Of a stretch of 64,000 nucleotides of DNA, positions 14,678-23,951 are shown one piece after another (position 1 is the first letter of the stretch; every line of letters starts with the position of its first letter). The position numbers were made by a program, and so were the translations under genes. The notes beneath the pieces were generated by a model. That model ran no database searches, was not told where the DNA came from, and was given only the letters and a program-made list of their open reading frames with translations. Source of the stretch: DATHSY01 sp046729855 (GTDB lineage: Bacteria; Actinomycetota; UBA4738; HRBIN12); assembly GCA_046729855.1 (NCBI GenBank), contig JBKPHM010000012.1, positions 1-64,000 on the forward strand, written 5' to 3'.

Positions 14678-17600
14678 GAGACGTCGTCGCCGTTTCGCTC
14701 GTTCGAGCGCCGGTTCAGGCGGGTCTCGAGCGCCTCGCGCGCGGCGGCCACGACCTCCGGCACCGGGTCGTCGAGGAGCCCCGCGACGGCCGGGGCGGTG
14801 CGTGCATCCCCGAGGGCGCCGAGCAGCTGTGCCGCCCGCTGACGGACGTGCTCGTCCGGATCGGAGAGCGCCTCGACGAGCGTGTCCACGGCCTCCGGTC
14901 CGCCGATCGCGCCCAGTGCCTCGGCCGCGCGGAGACGGCGATCGGGTTCGAGCGAGTCCATGCGGCGCACGAACTCTCCGACGCCGACCAGGCTGTTGAG
15001 CAACGGACCCACAGTGCCGCGCAGCTCCGGCGTGCCTTGACGGAGCACGTCGATCAGCAGCTCGACCGATGTGGGGCCGATCCGCAGCAGCAGGTCGGTG
15101 GCGGACTCGCGCAGCGAGGGAACGGTGAGGACGCCGGCGAGCCGCTTGGCCACCGCCGGCGAGCTCCATCCGGTGAGGACGTGGCTCGCCGTCTCGCGCA
15201 CCGACTGGTCTGGGTCCTGGAGCGCGGCGACGAGGTACGAAAGGACGGCTTCGTCGTCGATCACGCCGAGCGCGCGGATCGCGCCGGAGCGGACCTCGGC
15301 GTCGGGGTCGCCAAGCGCGTTCCCGAGCGCGGCGACGGCCGAACGGTCCCGAAGCCGGCCGAGGGCGCCGGCGGCGACGCGCCTAACGACCGTGGTTGGA
15401 TCCCCGAGAGCGCGGATCGCTGCCTCGACGGACGCCTGCGAGGCGCCCCAACCGACGGTCTCGATCGCGAGCGCACGCTCATCCTCGTCGCTCGAGTGCA
15501 AGTGCTCGAACGCGATGTCCACGATCAGGCCCTTGTCGTTCCTGACGAACGCCTCGAGCAACGCACTCCGCTCCTCCGGCCGGCACTGCTGGACCGCTGA
15601 CCAGGCGAGCTGCCGATCGGCGGACGAGACGCCCGCGAGCCGCTCCATCGCTGCGTGGCGGACCCGCTCGTCGCCGTCCGCGAGCGCCTCCGCCAGGATC
15701 GGACCGATGCGGTCGGCCGGATCGGCCGGAAGGTGTCGGACCGCAGCCGCGCGGACGCTCGCGTCGCCGTCCTGCAGCGCGCGCGTCACCTCGTCGATCT
15801 CCGCGCCTGCCCTCGCGATCGCCCGGACGGCGGCCGCACGGACGTCGGGCGACGTGTCGGTCGAGACCAGGCCAGCAAGCTTCTCGATGGAAGCCGGGTC
15901 GCCCGACTGGCCCAGGACGTCGACGACGGCGACGCGAACCTCGCTCGACGGATCCGCGAGGAGGAAGCGCAGCCGTGGCGCCACGCGCCGGCCCGCCGCT
16001 TGCCACACGACGCGGACGGCTTCCGGCCGCCTATCGAGGGCGACGACGGTGAGCGACACCGCGAGATCGTCGGGCTCCGGGAACTCGGCGAGCACGTCGA
16101 CGACCGTGCGCCGGCGCTCGGCCGACAGGGCCGCGGTCTGTTCAAGGAGCGGGGTCGCGATCTCGTGCAGACAGAGGACGACCGCGACGCCGGCGACGAA
16201 GATCACCGCGTCGGGGTCGGAGGACGCGAGCTGCGCCTTGGCCCACTCGACGACGTCCTCGCGCGGGATCTCGGCGAGCGCCGAAAGGGCCGCCTCGACC
16301 TCGGCAGGGGCGTCGTCGCGGACGCTCCGCGCCAGCGTCGAGATGTCCTTCGGTTCGCTCTGTTCCGGTTCCGACGGGGCCGCTGCGCGCGCGAGCTCCT
16401 CGACGGCGGCGGTCCCGGCCCGGCGGATCTCGTCGATCGGGTCGCCCGCCCGCACGGCGAGCGCCTCGCGGACCGTCTGCGATCGGTCCTCGGAGAGCAG
16501 ACGCACGGCGCCCAGCCGGCGAAGGTCGGGCAGCGTCAAAGCGTCGATTAGCGGCGCCGTTCCGATCGCGCCGGCGACCTTCGCGAAGGCTTCCCGCTCC
16601 CATTCATGTGGCGGCGGATCGAGCTCGGCGACCGCGGAGAGCAGCGGGTCAAGCTCCTCGGGCTCGGGGGCGGCGAGCGCAAGCACGGAGGGGAGGATCT
16701 CCAAGACGGCCTTCTGGGTGTCCGGCCAGCCGCGTGCGCCCACGAGCGGCATCAGCATCCCGACATCTTGCGGACCGCGTGAGGCGGCCACGCGAACGGC
16801 GAGCGCTCGAACCTCGTCTGCCGGATCCTGAAGGGCTTGCCGGATCGTCGCGCTCTCGAGCCGACCCGGGTATCGCGCGAGCGTATGCAAAGCGAGCGTC
16901 CGGATCTCGGCGTCCGGGTCAAGCATCAGCGATGCGGCCGCCTCCAGCTCATCGTGCGTGGGCTCGTGGTCGCCGAGCGCGAGCAGGGCTTCGCGCCGTT
17001 CGGCGGGGTCGCGCGAGCGGAGCGATGGGCCCGCGGGTCCGGGTCCGGGCACCGGCTGGGGCACCGCTTGCGGCATCGTCTGAGGTAGCGGCGGTGGCTC
17101 CGGCTGCGGTTCCAGCTGCGGTTCCGGCTGCGGTTCCGGCTGCTGTTCCGGCTGCTGTTCGACCTGCACCTCTGGCCGGGGTTCGACGTCGGACGGACGG
17201 ACGGACGTCGGGAGATCAGCGCTTGGCGTCTGGGCCGCGTCAGTCCCGACGGGCGGCTCGGGACGAACCGGCGCCGCCGGCACGCGCGGTTCGGCCACGG
17301 GTTCGGGTTCGGGTGCGAGAGGCGGGCGATCGACGGCCCTTTCCTCGGTCGCGGCTGCGGGACGCGGCGGCACGAAGGGGTCGACCCGGCGAAACTCCGA
17401 CTTCACGATCGGGGAACCTTGGGCGATCGGCGAACGCTCGGCCATCGCCTCAGGCTGCGCCGGGGGCGGCTCTTCGGCGCTTGGTTCGGGCGCGCTCGGC
17501 TCGGCCACCCTCGGCTCGGCGGGTCCGAACTCGGGAGCGGTTGGCTCGGGAGCGGTTGGCTCAGGAGCGGTTGGCTCGGGAGCGGTCGCCTCTGCGGCGG

Positions 17601-17988
17601 TGGGCTCGGCGCCGGGCTCGGCGGGCTTCAGCCTCGCCGCAAGGTCGGGCGGCGTGAGGGCGAACGGGTCGACGACGCGATCGGGGATCGCTCCCGCGGC
17701 GGGCTCGTCCGGCGCAGCCGCCGCGTTCTCGGTTGAATCGACCCCGGTGGGGGTCACGGGATCGACGGCGCCGTCGACCGGCGATGTCGGGGGAGCCGGC
17801 TCGACGGCCTCGTCCGTCGCGGCCTCGTCCTCTTCGGACTCGACCTGCTCGAGCTCGCTGCGCCGACGCTCGGCGAGCGCGCGCAGGCTCCGGTACCAAT
17901 CCTCCTCGTACGCCTGGACCGACGCCGGGGTGGGCGATCCGTTCGTCACCTGCGCTTCGTTCACGTTCCCGCCCTCGTCGCGCGCCAT
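14674..17988 (-). CDS. Large HEAT-repeat protein with a Pro/Glu-rich disordered region
   Basis: 1104 residues from the ATG at 17988. It has a short N-terminal helical segment (EEDWYRSLRALAERRRSELE), then about 300 residues rich in Pro, Glu and Ala with tandem repeats (EPTAPEPTAPEPTAPE; QPEPQPEPQLEPQPEP), then about 700 residues of HEAT/PBS-lyase-like repeats, each with a pattern such as DPDAEVRSGAIRALG. No signal peptide or membrane segment. HEAT solenoids are protein-binding scaffolds; no catalytic motif is seen. It lies 49 nt downstream of the response-regulator gene, in the same direction, and is probably in one operon with that two-component pair. GTG a few codons further in (residue 10) is an alternative start. 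Confidence 0.75.
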   Translation of the reverse strand: MARDEGGNVNEAQVTNGSPTPASVQAYEEDWYRSLRALAERRRSELEQVESEEDEAATDEAVEPAPPTSPVDGAVDPVTPTGVDSTENAAAAPDEPAAGAIPDRVVDPFALTPPDLAARLKPAEPGAEPTAAEATAPEPTAPEPTAPEPTAPEFGPAEPRVAEPSAPEPSAEEPPPAQPEAMAERSPIAQGSPIVKSEFRRVDPFVPPRPAAATEERAVDRPPLAPEPEPVAEPRVPAAPVRPEPPVGTDAAQTPSADLPTSVRPSDVEPRPEVQVEQQPEQQPEPQPEPQLEPQPEPPPLPQTMPQAVPQPVPGPGPAGPSLRSRDPAERREALLALGDHEPTHDELEAAASLMLDPDAEIRTLALHTLARYPGRLESATIRQALQDPADEVRALAVRVAASRGPQDVGMLMPLVGARGWPDTQKAVLEILPSVLALAAPEPEELDPLLSAVAELDPPPHEWEREAFAKVAGAIGTAPLIDALTLPDLRRLGAVRLLSEDRSQTVREALAVRAGDPIDEIRRAGTAAVEELARAAAPSEPEQSEPKDISTLARSVRDDAPAEVEAALSALAEIPREDVVEWAKAQLASSDPDAVIFVAGVAVVLCLHEIATPLLEQTAALSAERRRTVVDVLAEFPEPDDLAVSLTVVALDRRPEAVRVVWQAAGRRVAPRLRFLLADPSSEVRVAVVDVLGQSGDPASIEKLAGLVSTDTSPDVRAAAVRAIARAGAEIDEVTRALQDGDASVRAAAVRHLPADPADRIGPILAEALADGDERVRHAAMERLAGVSSADRQLAWSAVQQCRPEERSALLEAFVRNDKGLIVDIAFEHLHSSDEDERALAIETVGWGASQASVEAAIRALGDPTTVVRRVAAGALGRLRDRSAVAALGNALGDPDAEVRSGAIRALGVIDDEAVLSYLVAALQDPDQSVRETASHVLTGWSSPAVAKRLAGVLTVPSLRESATDLLLRIGPTSVELLIDVLRQGTPELRGTVGPLLNSLVGVGEFVRRMDSLEPDRRLRAAEALGAIGGPEAVDTLVEALSDPDEHVRQRAAQLLGALGDARTAPAVAGLLDDPVPEVVAAAREALETRLNRRSNERNGDDVS
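17101..17160 (-). repeat. Five tandem 12-bp units coding a Pro/Glu/Gln-rich linker
   Basis: Units of CGGCTGCGGTTC with small changes, in frame within the HEAT-repeat gene; encode Glu-Pro-Gln-Pro-like tetrapeptides. Such units can expand or contract by slippage. Confidence 0.85.
17531..17590 (-). repeat. Four tandem 15-bp units coding EPTAP repeats
   Basis: Units of TCGGGAGCGGTTGGC, the third differing by one base and the fourth by two or three; in frame within the HEAT-repeat gene. Confidence 0.9.
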
Positions 17989-18037
17989 GGGTCGAGCCCG
18001 GATCCCGACCCTCCGGGTCCTCCCGTGCCGTCGTGCA

Positions 18038-18742
18038 TCAGTGGGCGCCCCCCGAGGGGCCACCGACCACGCTCACGTCGATCGGGTAGCGCGCGGGGCC
18101 GATCCCCATCGAGACGGCCGCCATCGCGGCCTGCGTGCGGTTGCTCACGCCGAGCTTTCGGAAGATCGCGGCGAGATGGGCCTTCACCGTCTTCTCCGAC
18201 AGGTACAGGGACCGCGAGATGTCGCGGTTGCTCTTGCCCTCCGCGAGGAGCGCCAGGATGTCCGTCTCGCGCTGCGTTAGGTTCGATGCAGGTCGCTGAT
18301 TCGTGTCGCCGCGCTCATCGCTCGACGACTCCATCGATTCGAACAGGTTCTGGATCACGCGCGGAGACAAGACGTTCCCGCCGCCCGACAACGCGACCTT
18401 GATCGCCTGCTGGAGATCGTCCGGCGTCGCGTCCTTCAGTAGATATCCGGCGGCGCCCTCGGCAAGCGCGCGACGCACGTAGTTCGCGTGGTCGAACGTC
18501 GTCAGCATGATGACGGGGCAGTCCGGCCACCTCGTCCGGAGCTCGTGGAGCAGGTCGAGCCCGCCCATGTCGGGCATTCGGACGTCGACGAGCGCGATCT
18601 CGACGTCCTCGGACTGCATCATTGCCGTCGCCTCGGCGGCGCTTCCGGCCTCCATCACGTCCGCGTCGCTGAAGCACTCGCGGACGACGTGTGCCATGCC
18701 ACGGCGAACGAGCGCATGGTCGTCGACGATCAAGATCTTCAC
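18038..18742 (-). CDS. NarL/FixJ-type response regulator
   Basis: 234 residues: receiver domain (IVDDHALVRRG, acceptor Asp in IALVDVRMPDMGG, Thr in LTTFDHANYV, Lys in LLKDA) and LuxR-type helix-turn-helix (LTQRETDILALLAEGKSNRD, then EKTVKAHLAAIFRKLGV). The C-terminus has a 25-residue Gly/Ser/Pro tail beyond the HTH. Overlaps the kinase gene upstream by 4 nt. The HEAT-repeat gene follows. Confidence 0.94.
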   Translation of the reverse strand: MKILIVDDHALVRRGMAHVVRECFSDADVMEAGSAAEATAMMQSEDVEIALVDVRMPDMGGLDLLHELRTRWPDCPVIMLTTFDHANYVRRALAEGAAGYLLKDATPDDLQQAIKVALSGGGNVLSPRVIQNLFESMESSSDERGDTNQRPASNLTQRETDILALLAEGKSNRDISRSLYLSEKTVKAHLAAIFRKLGVSNRTQAAMAAVSMGIGPARYPIDVSVVGGPSGGAH

Positions 18743-19725
18743 GGTGTGTCTCCTTTGCCGACGGGCAACCGGGCGACGACGCGGGTCCCGCGCCCCGGCT
18801 CGGACTGGATGTCCAGTGTTCCCCGCACCTCCGCGACGCGGCGGCGCATCATCTCCAGCCCGAGGTGGCCGGCGTGCAGTCCCCTGTCTTCGGGACGGAA
18901 CCCTCGCCCGCGGTCCTCGATGGAGATCTCCATCTCCTGCGGCGAGGCGTGAACCCTCACCGCCACGTCACGCGACGACGAATGCTTCGCGGCGTTCGCG
19001 ACACCCTCGCGGATCACCGAGGACGCCGCCTCCAGCACCGGCCGCGGCACCGATCGGAGGTCGCCCTCGATCGACCAGTCGGCGGGCAGCTGCCATCGCG
19101 CCGCGACCATGCGCACGAGCTCGTCGATGCCTTGGTTCGCATCCCCGGGCTCGTCCGGGGTGACGACGGCGAGCATCCCGCGTATCTCGTCGAGCGCCTT
19201 GCGGAGCTCGCGCGCGGCGTCGTCGAGCGCCTCCACGGCCCTGGCAGGTTCGAACTCGGCCTTGCGCGCCAACCACTCGAGGTCGAGGACGGCGGCTGTG
19301 ACGACCTGGGTGAGGCCGTCGTGGATCGCGTACGCCCACCTCGTGCGGTCCCTGGCCAGCGGGTCCTTCGGTGCGACCCCGCCCCCGGGACGAGGCGCGA
19401 CGGCGTCGTCGGCGAGCGCCAGCGACTCGAGGAGCGCACGCAGGGCGGGCTCTGTCCGAGGCGACGATCCTGGCGCGAGACGACCGAACACGATGTCGGA
19501 GCGACGCACCGTGACGACCCATCCGTCCACACGTCCCTCGACGACGTCGTCGATTTCCAGCGGCAGCGCCGGGGAGCCGGGTCGCGCCCACCACGCGATG
19601 CGGCGAGCGTCGCCCCCGCGCGCGATGCCGACCGCGTCCAGGTGGAGCAGCTCCGCCAGCCTCCGGCACTCGGCCGAGTCGCGCTCGATCGTCGTCTCCA
19701 CCGTTCCCTCATCGTCCGCCGGCAC
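18739..19725 (-). CDS. Soluble NarX/DesK-type (HisKA_3) sensor histidine kinase
   Basis: 328 residues without any transmembrane segment. The N-terminal half (about 1-130) may be a GAF-like sensory domain but has no clear motif. The phosphoacceptor helix RWAYAIHDGLTQVVTAAVLD is the HisKA_3 type that partners NarL regulators. The HATPase part shows REGVANAAKHS, IEDRGRGFRPED and GHLGLEMMRRRV. Coupled to the regulator at 18038-18742 by a 4-nt overlap, so they are a cognate pair. The signal is presumably cytoplasmic. Confidence 0.9.
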   Translation of the reverse strand: MPADDEGTVETTIERDSAECRRLAELLHLDAVGIARGGDARRIAWWARPGSPALPLEIDDVVEGRVDGWVVTVRRSDIVFGRLAPGSSPRTEPALRALLESLALADDAVAPRPGGGVAPKDPLARDRTRWAYAIHDGLTQVVTAAVLDLEWLARKAEFEPARAVEALDDAARELRKALDEIRGMLAVVTPDEPGDANQGIDELVRMVAARWQLPADWSIEGDLRSVPRPVLEAASSVIREGVANAAKHSSSRDVAVRVHASPQEMEISIEDRGRGFRPEDRGLHAGHLGLEMMRRRVAEVRGTLDIQSEPGRGTRVVARLPVGKGDTP

Positions 19726-19808
19726 GGCCCGCGTGCCACCTGCCTCTCGCGCCGAAGGCAGTCACGGCACAGCCGGTACCGCCCTTCGGTCTAGTTCTTC
19801 CTTCGGAA

Positions 19809-19826
19809 CAAGGGCCCGGTCCCTTG
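19809..19826. promoter_or_regulatory. Small palindrome upstream of the kinase operon
   Basis: CAAGGG-N6-CCCTTG, about 85 nt upstream of the kinase start in a 208-nt gap. It could be an operator for the operon; nothing else in this gap was recognised. Confidence 0.25.
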
Positions 19827-19933
19827 AACCGTCCGCGGTGCCCGGCCTCTAGGCGGCGGCGAGATGGGCGGGACGCGTGCCTAGCCTCGCCCCGATCGCG
19901 CCGGGGTGGCGGACCGGGGGACGTCGAAGGGAT

Positions 19934-21937
19934 CTACTGGTCGGGCGGAAGGACGGAGCGGGCCAACGTCTGCGCGACGTCCTCGACGACCGGCCCGTCC
20001 CGGCGCGCCTTCGCCCCGTCGCCGAGCATCACCAGGCAGTAGGGACATGCGACGCCGATCGTGTCGGCGCCCGTCGAGATGGCCTCGTCCATGCGCTCGT
20101 CGCTGATCCGCTTGCCGATCCGTTCCTCCATCCACATCCGCGACCCGCCGGCGCCGCAGCAGAACCCACGCTCGCGGTGCCTCGGCATCTCGAGGGTCCG
20201 GATGCCCGGGATCGAGGCGAGAGCCGATCGCGGCGCGTCGTACACGCCATTGTGCCGGCCCAGGTAGCAGGGGTCGTGGAACGCGAGCAGCGCCGAGAGC
20301 TCGTGGGTTGGACGGAGCCGGCCGCCGGCGACGAGGTCCGCGAGCAGCTCCGTGTGATGGATCACCTCGTATCGCCCCCCGTAGTCCGGATACTCGTTCG
20401 AGAGCGTGTTGAAGCAGTGTGGGCAGCTCGCCACGATTCTCGTGGCGCGTACGCCGTTCAGCGTCGCGACGTTCTGTTCGGCGAGCGTCTGGAACAGGTA
20501 CTCATTGCCCATTCGTCTGGCGGGATCGCCGGTGCAGAGCTCGCGCGGCCCGAGGATCGCGAACCGGACGTCCGACTGCTGGAGCAGCCGCGCGAACGCG
20601 CGCGACACATCGCTCGCCCGCTCGTCGAACGACGCCGCGCACCCGACCCAGAACAGGTACTCGGGCGGGGCGTCCCCCTCCGCAAGGACCTGGACGTCGA
20701 GCCCGTCGGCCCACGCCGCGCGCTCCGTCTGCGGCCGGCCCCATGGGTTGCTCGCGGCCTCGAGGTTCCGAAGGAGCGCGCCGGCCTCCGCCGGGAACGC
20801 GGACTCCGCCATGACGAGGTTCCTCCGGATGTCGACGATGTGATCGACGTGCTCGATGTCGACGGGGCACTCGCGCATGCACGCGCCGCACGTCGTGCAC
20901 GACCACACCACCTCGGGATCGATCACGTCGGGGACGAGCGCCTCCGGCTCGACGGTCTCCGCGCCGTCGGTCCGGGCGGTCAGGAGCTGCGGTCCGCGTT
21001 CGAACAGGTGGTCGCGCAGATTCATGATCAGCAGCTTGGGTGACAGCGGCTTCCCGGTGCTCCACGCCGGACAGGCGCTCTGACACCGTCCGCACTCCGT
21101 GCAGGCGTACAGGTCGAGCAGCTCCTTCCAGGTCAGATCGGTCACCGTCGCCGCGCCGAGCGACATGTCTGCCTCCGCCTTCTCGAGGTCGATCCGGAGC
21201 GGCGTGAGGTAGCCACGCGGTTTCGTGTTCGCGAGGAACACGTTCACGGCGCTGATGACGATGTGCAGGTGCTTCGAGTACGGGATGTAGACGAGGAACC
21301 CGAACACGAGCACGAGGTGCAACCAGAGGAACACGGCATCGAACGTGGCGAGCGCTGTGTCGCCCATCGGCCGGAAGAAGGTGGCGACCGCGTTCGACAG
21401 CTGCGTCCAGGCTGCGGGCGCCTCGCCGATGCCACGAGCGATCCGGGCGGCGTTGGCGCCGAGCAGCGTCAGGATGATCCCGGAGATCCAGACGAGGATC
21501 AGGTCCGCCTCCTGCAGATGGCTGCCCACGAACCGCTCGGGCCGCTCGACCTTGCGGATCCACAGCGCCAGGGCGATTCCGACCAGCACGAGGCCGGCGA
21601 AGACGTCCTGGACGAGCCCCAGCGAGCCCATGTGGCCGATCAGCGGGAGGGCGAAGTCCGGGTCCAACGCCTGTCCGAGCGCCTCGGCGATCGTCGTCAA
21701 CAGGACCAGGAACCCCCAAAAGATGAACGCGTGCATCAGCCCGGGGACGAGCCGCTGCAGGAGCTTGCGCTGCCCCAGCACCACGGTCCCCTCCCGGGCG
21801 ACGCGCGTGGGGAGGTCGCCGCTCCGGTCGACGGGCCTGCCCAGCCGGACGAGCCGATAGAGCAGCCGCGCGCGCCGGGCAAACAGCCCGGCCGTCACCG
21901 CCACGAGGAGCAGCAGGACGGCGGCCCGGATCAGCAC
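19934..21937 (-). CDS. EtfD-like membrane iron-sulfur oxidoreductase (HdrD-type CCG protein)
   Basis: 667 residues. The N-terminal 250 residues hold about five transmembrane helices with His residues placed as in haem b-binding NarI/HdrE-type domains. Two ferredoxin-type [4Fe-4S] motifs follow (CTECGRCQSACP and CTTCGACMRECP), then two cysteine-rich CCG domains (FWVGCAAS, SCPHCFNTL, HDPCYLGRHNGVY, GFCCGAGGSRMW). The same architecture occurs in mycobacterial Rv0338c/EtfD, which passes electrons from electron-transfer flavoprotein to menaquinone in fatty-acid oxidation. No etfAB is adjacent, so that role is inferred. Divergent from dnaK. Confidence 0.85.
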   Translation of the reverse strand: MLIRAAVLLLLVAVTAGLFARRARLLYRLVRLGRPVDRSGDLPTRVAREGTVVLGQRKLLQRLVPGLMHAFIFWGFLVLLTTIAEALGQALDPDFALPLIGHMGSLGLVQDVFAGLVLVGIALALWIRKVERPERFVGSHLQEADLILVWISGIILTLLGANAARIARGIGEAPAAWTQLSNAVATFFRPMGDTALATFDAVFLWLHLVLVFGFLVYIPYSKHLHIVISAVNVFLANTKPRGYLTPLRIDLEKAEADMSLGAATVTDLTWKELLDLYACTECGRCQSACPAWSTGKPLSPKLLIMNLRDHLFERGPQLLTARTDGAETVEPEALVPDVIDPEVVWSCTTCGACMRECPVDIEHVDHIVDIRRNLVMAESAFPAEAGALLRNLEAASNPWGRPQTERAAWADGLDVQVLAEGDAPPEYLFWVGCAASFDERASDVSRAFARLLQQSDVRFAILGPRELCTGDPARRMGNEYLFQTLAEQNVATLNGVRATRIVASCPHCFNTLSNEYPDYGGRYEVIHHTELLADLVAGGRLRPTHELSALLAFHDPCYLGRHNGVYDAPRSALASIPGIRTLEMPRHRERGFCCGAGGSRMWMEERIGKRISDERMDEAISTGADTIGVACPYCLVMLGDGAKARRDGPVVEDVAQTLARSVLPPDQ

Positions 21938-21994
21938 GGCCGGAGTCTACCCCCAACGCGCGGCCGGTCTTCGCCCGGCCTGGCCTCGCACGAA

Positions 21995-22015
21995 CCTGAG
22001 TCGAGAACGCTTAAC
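21995..22015. promoter_or_regulatory. Degenerate HAIR-like site upstream of dnaK
   Basis: CCTGAGT-N7-GCTTAAC matches the HspR operator consensus CTTGAGT-N7-ACTCAAG at 10 of 14 positions and lies 16 nt upstream of the -35. The hspR gene in the same operon makes autoregulation expected, but the match is weak. Confidence 0.3.
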
Positions 22016-22031
22016 TTTCTGCACCAGGGAA

Positions 22032-22061
22032 TTGACAGAGCCGCGCTCGTGTTCCTAGCCT
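22032..22061 (+). promoter_or_regulatory. dnaK operon promoter
   Basis: TTGACA (22032-22037), 18-nt spacer, TAGCCT (22056-22061). The only start region in the window with a consensus -35. A leader of about 27 nt precedes the ATG, with AGGAGG at 22081-22086. Confidence 0.7.
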
Positions 22062-22094
22062 TGTAGGGACGGAACGACCGAGGAGGACCGACAT

Positions 22095-23951
22095 ATGCCA
22101 CGTGCCGTTGGGATCGATCTGGGGACCACCAACTCCGTCGTCTCGGTGCTGGAGGCCGGAGAGCCGGTGGTGATCCCCAACGCGGAGGGCGCGAGGACGA
22201 CACCCTCCGTCGTGGGTTTCTCCAAGGGCGGAGAGATCCTCGTCGGGGAGGTCGCCAAGCGCCAGGCCATCACCAACCCGGACCGGACGGTCAGGTCCGT
22301 GAAGCGCCGGATGGGCGACCACAGCTGGTCGGTCGGGATCGACGCCAAGCGGTGGACGCCCCAGGAGGTTTCGGCGCAGATCCTGACCAAGCTCAAGCGG
22401 GACGCGGAGGCGTACCTGGGCGACACCGTGACGCAGGCGGTCATCACCGTCCCTGCCTACTTCGACGACTCGCAGCGCCAGGCGACCAAGGAGGCCGGGC
22501 AGATTGCCGGGCTCGAGGTCCTTCGGATCATCAACGAGCCGACGGCCGCCGCGCTCGCCTACGGCCTGGACAAGCAACACGACCAGACGATCCTCGTGTT
22601 CGACCTCGGCGGGGGCACGTTCGACGTGTCGCTGCTCGAGATCGGCGAGGGTGTGTTCGAGGTCAAGTCCACGCACGGCGACACGCAGCTCGGCGGCGAT
22701 GACTGGGATCAGCGCGTGATCGACTGGATGGTGAGCGGGTTCAAGAACGCGCATGGGGTTGATCTGTCGAAGGACCGGATGGCGCTACAGCGACTGAAGG
22801 AGGCCGCCGAGAAGGCGAAGATCGAGCTCTCGCAGGTCGCGGAGACGACGATCAACCTGCCATTCGTCACCGCCACGGCCGAGGGGCCGCTGCACTTGGA
22901 GATGAAGCTCACGCGCTCGGAGTTCGAGCGGATGACCGAGGACCTCGTGCAGCGTTGCACGGGCCCGTTCGAGCAGGCGATCAAGGACTGGGGCAAGGAC
23001 GTCTCGCAGATCGACCACGTGATCCTCGTGGGCGGCGCGACGCGGATGCCGATGATCCAGGAGCTCGTGAAGCGCCTCACGGGCGGCAAGGAGCCGCACA
23101 AGGGCGTGAACCCGGACGAGGTCGTCTCGGTCGGCGCCGCGATCCAGGCGGGCGTGCTCAAGGGCGACGTCAAGGACATCTTGCTCCTGGACGTCACTCC
23201 GCTCACCCTCGGCGTCGAGACCAAGGGCGGCATCTTCACCAAGCTGATCGAGCGGAACACGACGATCCCGACGCGCAAGTCTGAGATATTCACGACGGCG
23301 GACGACAACCAGACGACCGTCGAGATCCACGTCCTGCAGGGCGAGGCCGAGACCGTCTACTCGCCGGGCGTCCGCTCGCTCGGAAAGTTCCATCTGATGG
23401 GGATCCCACCGGCGCCTCGCGGCATGCCGCAGATCGAGGTGGCGTTCGACATCGACGCAAACGGCATCGTGAACGTGTCCGCGAAGGACATCGCGACCGG
23501 CAAGGAACAGCAGATGACGATCACCGGCGGTACCGCGCTGTCGAAGGACGACATCGACCGGATGGTCAAGGACGCGGAGAAGTTCGCGGCCGAGGACCAC
23601 AAGCGGCGCGAGGCGGCCGAGACACGCAACGCGGCCGACCAGCTCAGCTACCAGGTCGACAAGGCGCTCGAGGAGTGGGGCGACAAGGTCCCCGAGTCCG
23701 AGCGCAACGAGCTGATCAAGGCGAACGACGAGCTGAAGGAGGTGCTGAAGGGGGAGGACACCGAGGCCATCAGATCGGCCACCGACCACCTGATGCAGGT
23801 CTTCCAGCGGGTCGGGCAGGCCATGTACCAGCAGGGACAGGGCCAGCCGGGCGGAGGCGGGCAGCAGGCCGCCGCCGGCGGCGCGGCCGCGCCCGAAGCC
23901 GACGGTGACGTCGTCGAGGGCGAGATCGTCGATGAGGGAGGTGCGTCGTAG
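22095..23951 (+). CDS. dnaK: Chaperone DnaK (Hsp70)
   Basis: 618 residues, normal length. ATPase domain starts AVGIDLGTTNSVVSVLE; phosphate-binding LVFDLGGGTFDVSLLE and ILVGGATRMPMIQ are present; the substrate domain contains DVTPLTLGVET; the C-terminus is a Gly/Gln-rich tail ending in an acidic EGEIVDEGG. It refolds proteins with DnaJ and GrpE, both encoded downstream. AGGAGG lies 8 nt before the ATG. First gene of the six-gene heat-shock operon. Confidence 0.98.
   Translation: MPRAVGIDLGTTNSVVSVLEAGEPVVIPNAEGARTTPSVVGFSKGGEILVGEVAKRQAITNPDRTVRSVKRRMGDHSWSVGIDAKRWTPQEVSAQILTKLKRDAEAYLGDTVTQAVITVPAYFDDSQRQATKEAGQIAGLEVLRIINEPTAAALAYGLDKQHDQTILVFDLGGGTFDVSLLEIGEGVFEVKSTHGDTQLGGDDWDQRVIDWMVSGFKNAHGVDLSKDRMALQRLKEAAEKAKIELSQVAETTINLPFVTATAEGPLHLEMKLTRSEFERMTEDLVQRCTGPFEQAIKDWGKDVSQIDHVILVGGATRMPMIQELVKRLTGGKEPHKGVNPDEVVSVGAAIQAGVLKGDVKDILLLDVTPLTLGVETKGGIFTKLIERNTTIPTRKSEIFTTADDNQTTVEIHVLQGEAETVYSPGVRSLGKFHLMGIPPAPRGMPQIEVAFDIDANGIVNVSAKDIATGKEQQMTITGGTALSKDDIDRMVKDAEKFAAEDHKRREAAETRNAADQLSYQVDKALEEWGDKVPESERNELIKANDELKEVLKGEDTEAIRSATDHLMQVFQRVGQAMYQQGQGQPGGGGQQAAAGGAAAPEADGDVVEGEIVDEGGAS

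Noticed and set aside
17101..17590. CRISPR-like array
   Set aside because: The repeats are short, contiguous, in frame and without spacers; they code a Pro-rich linker.
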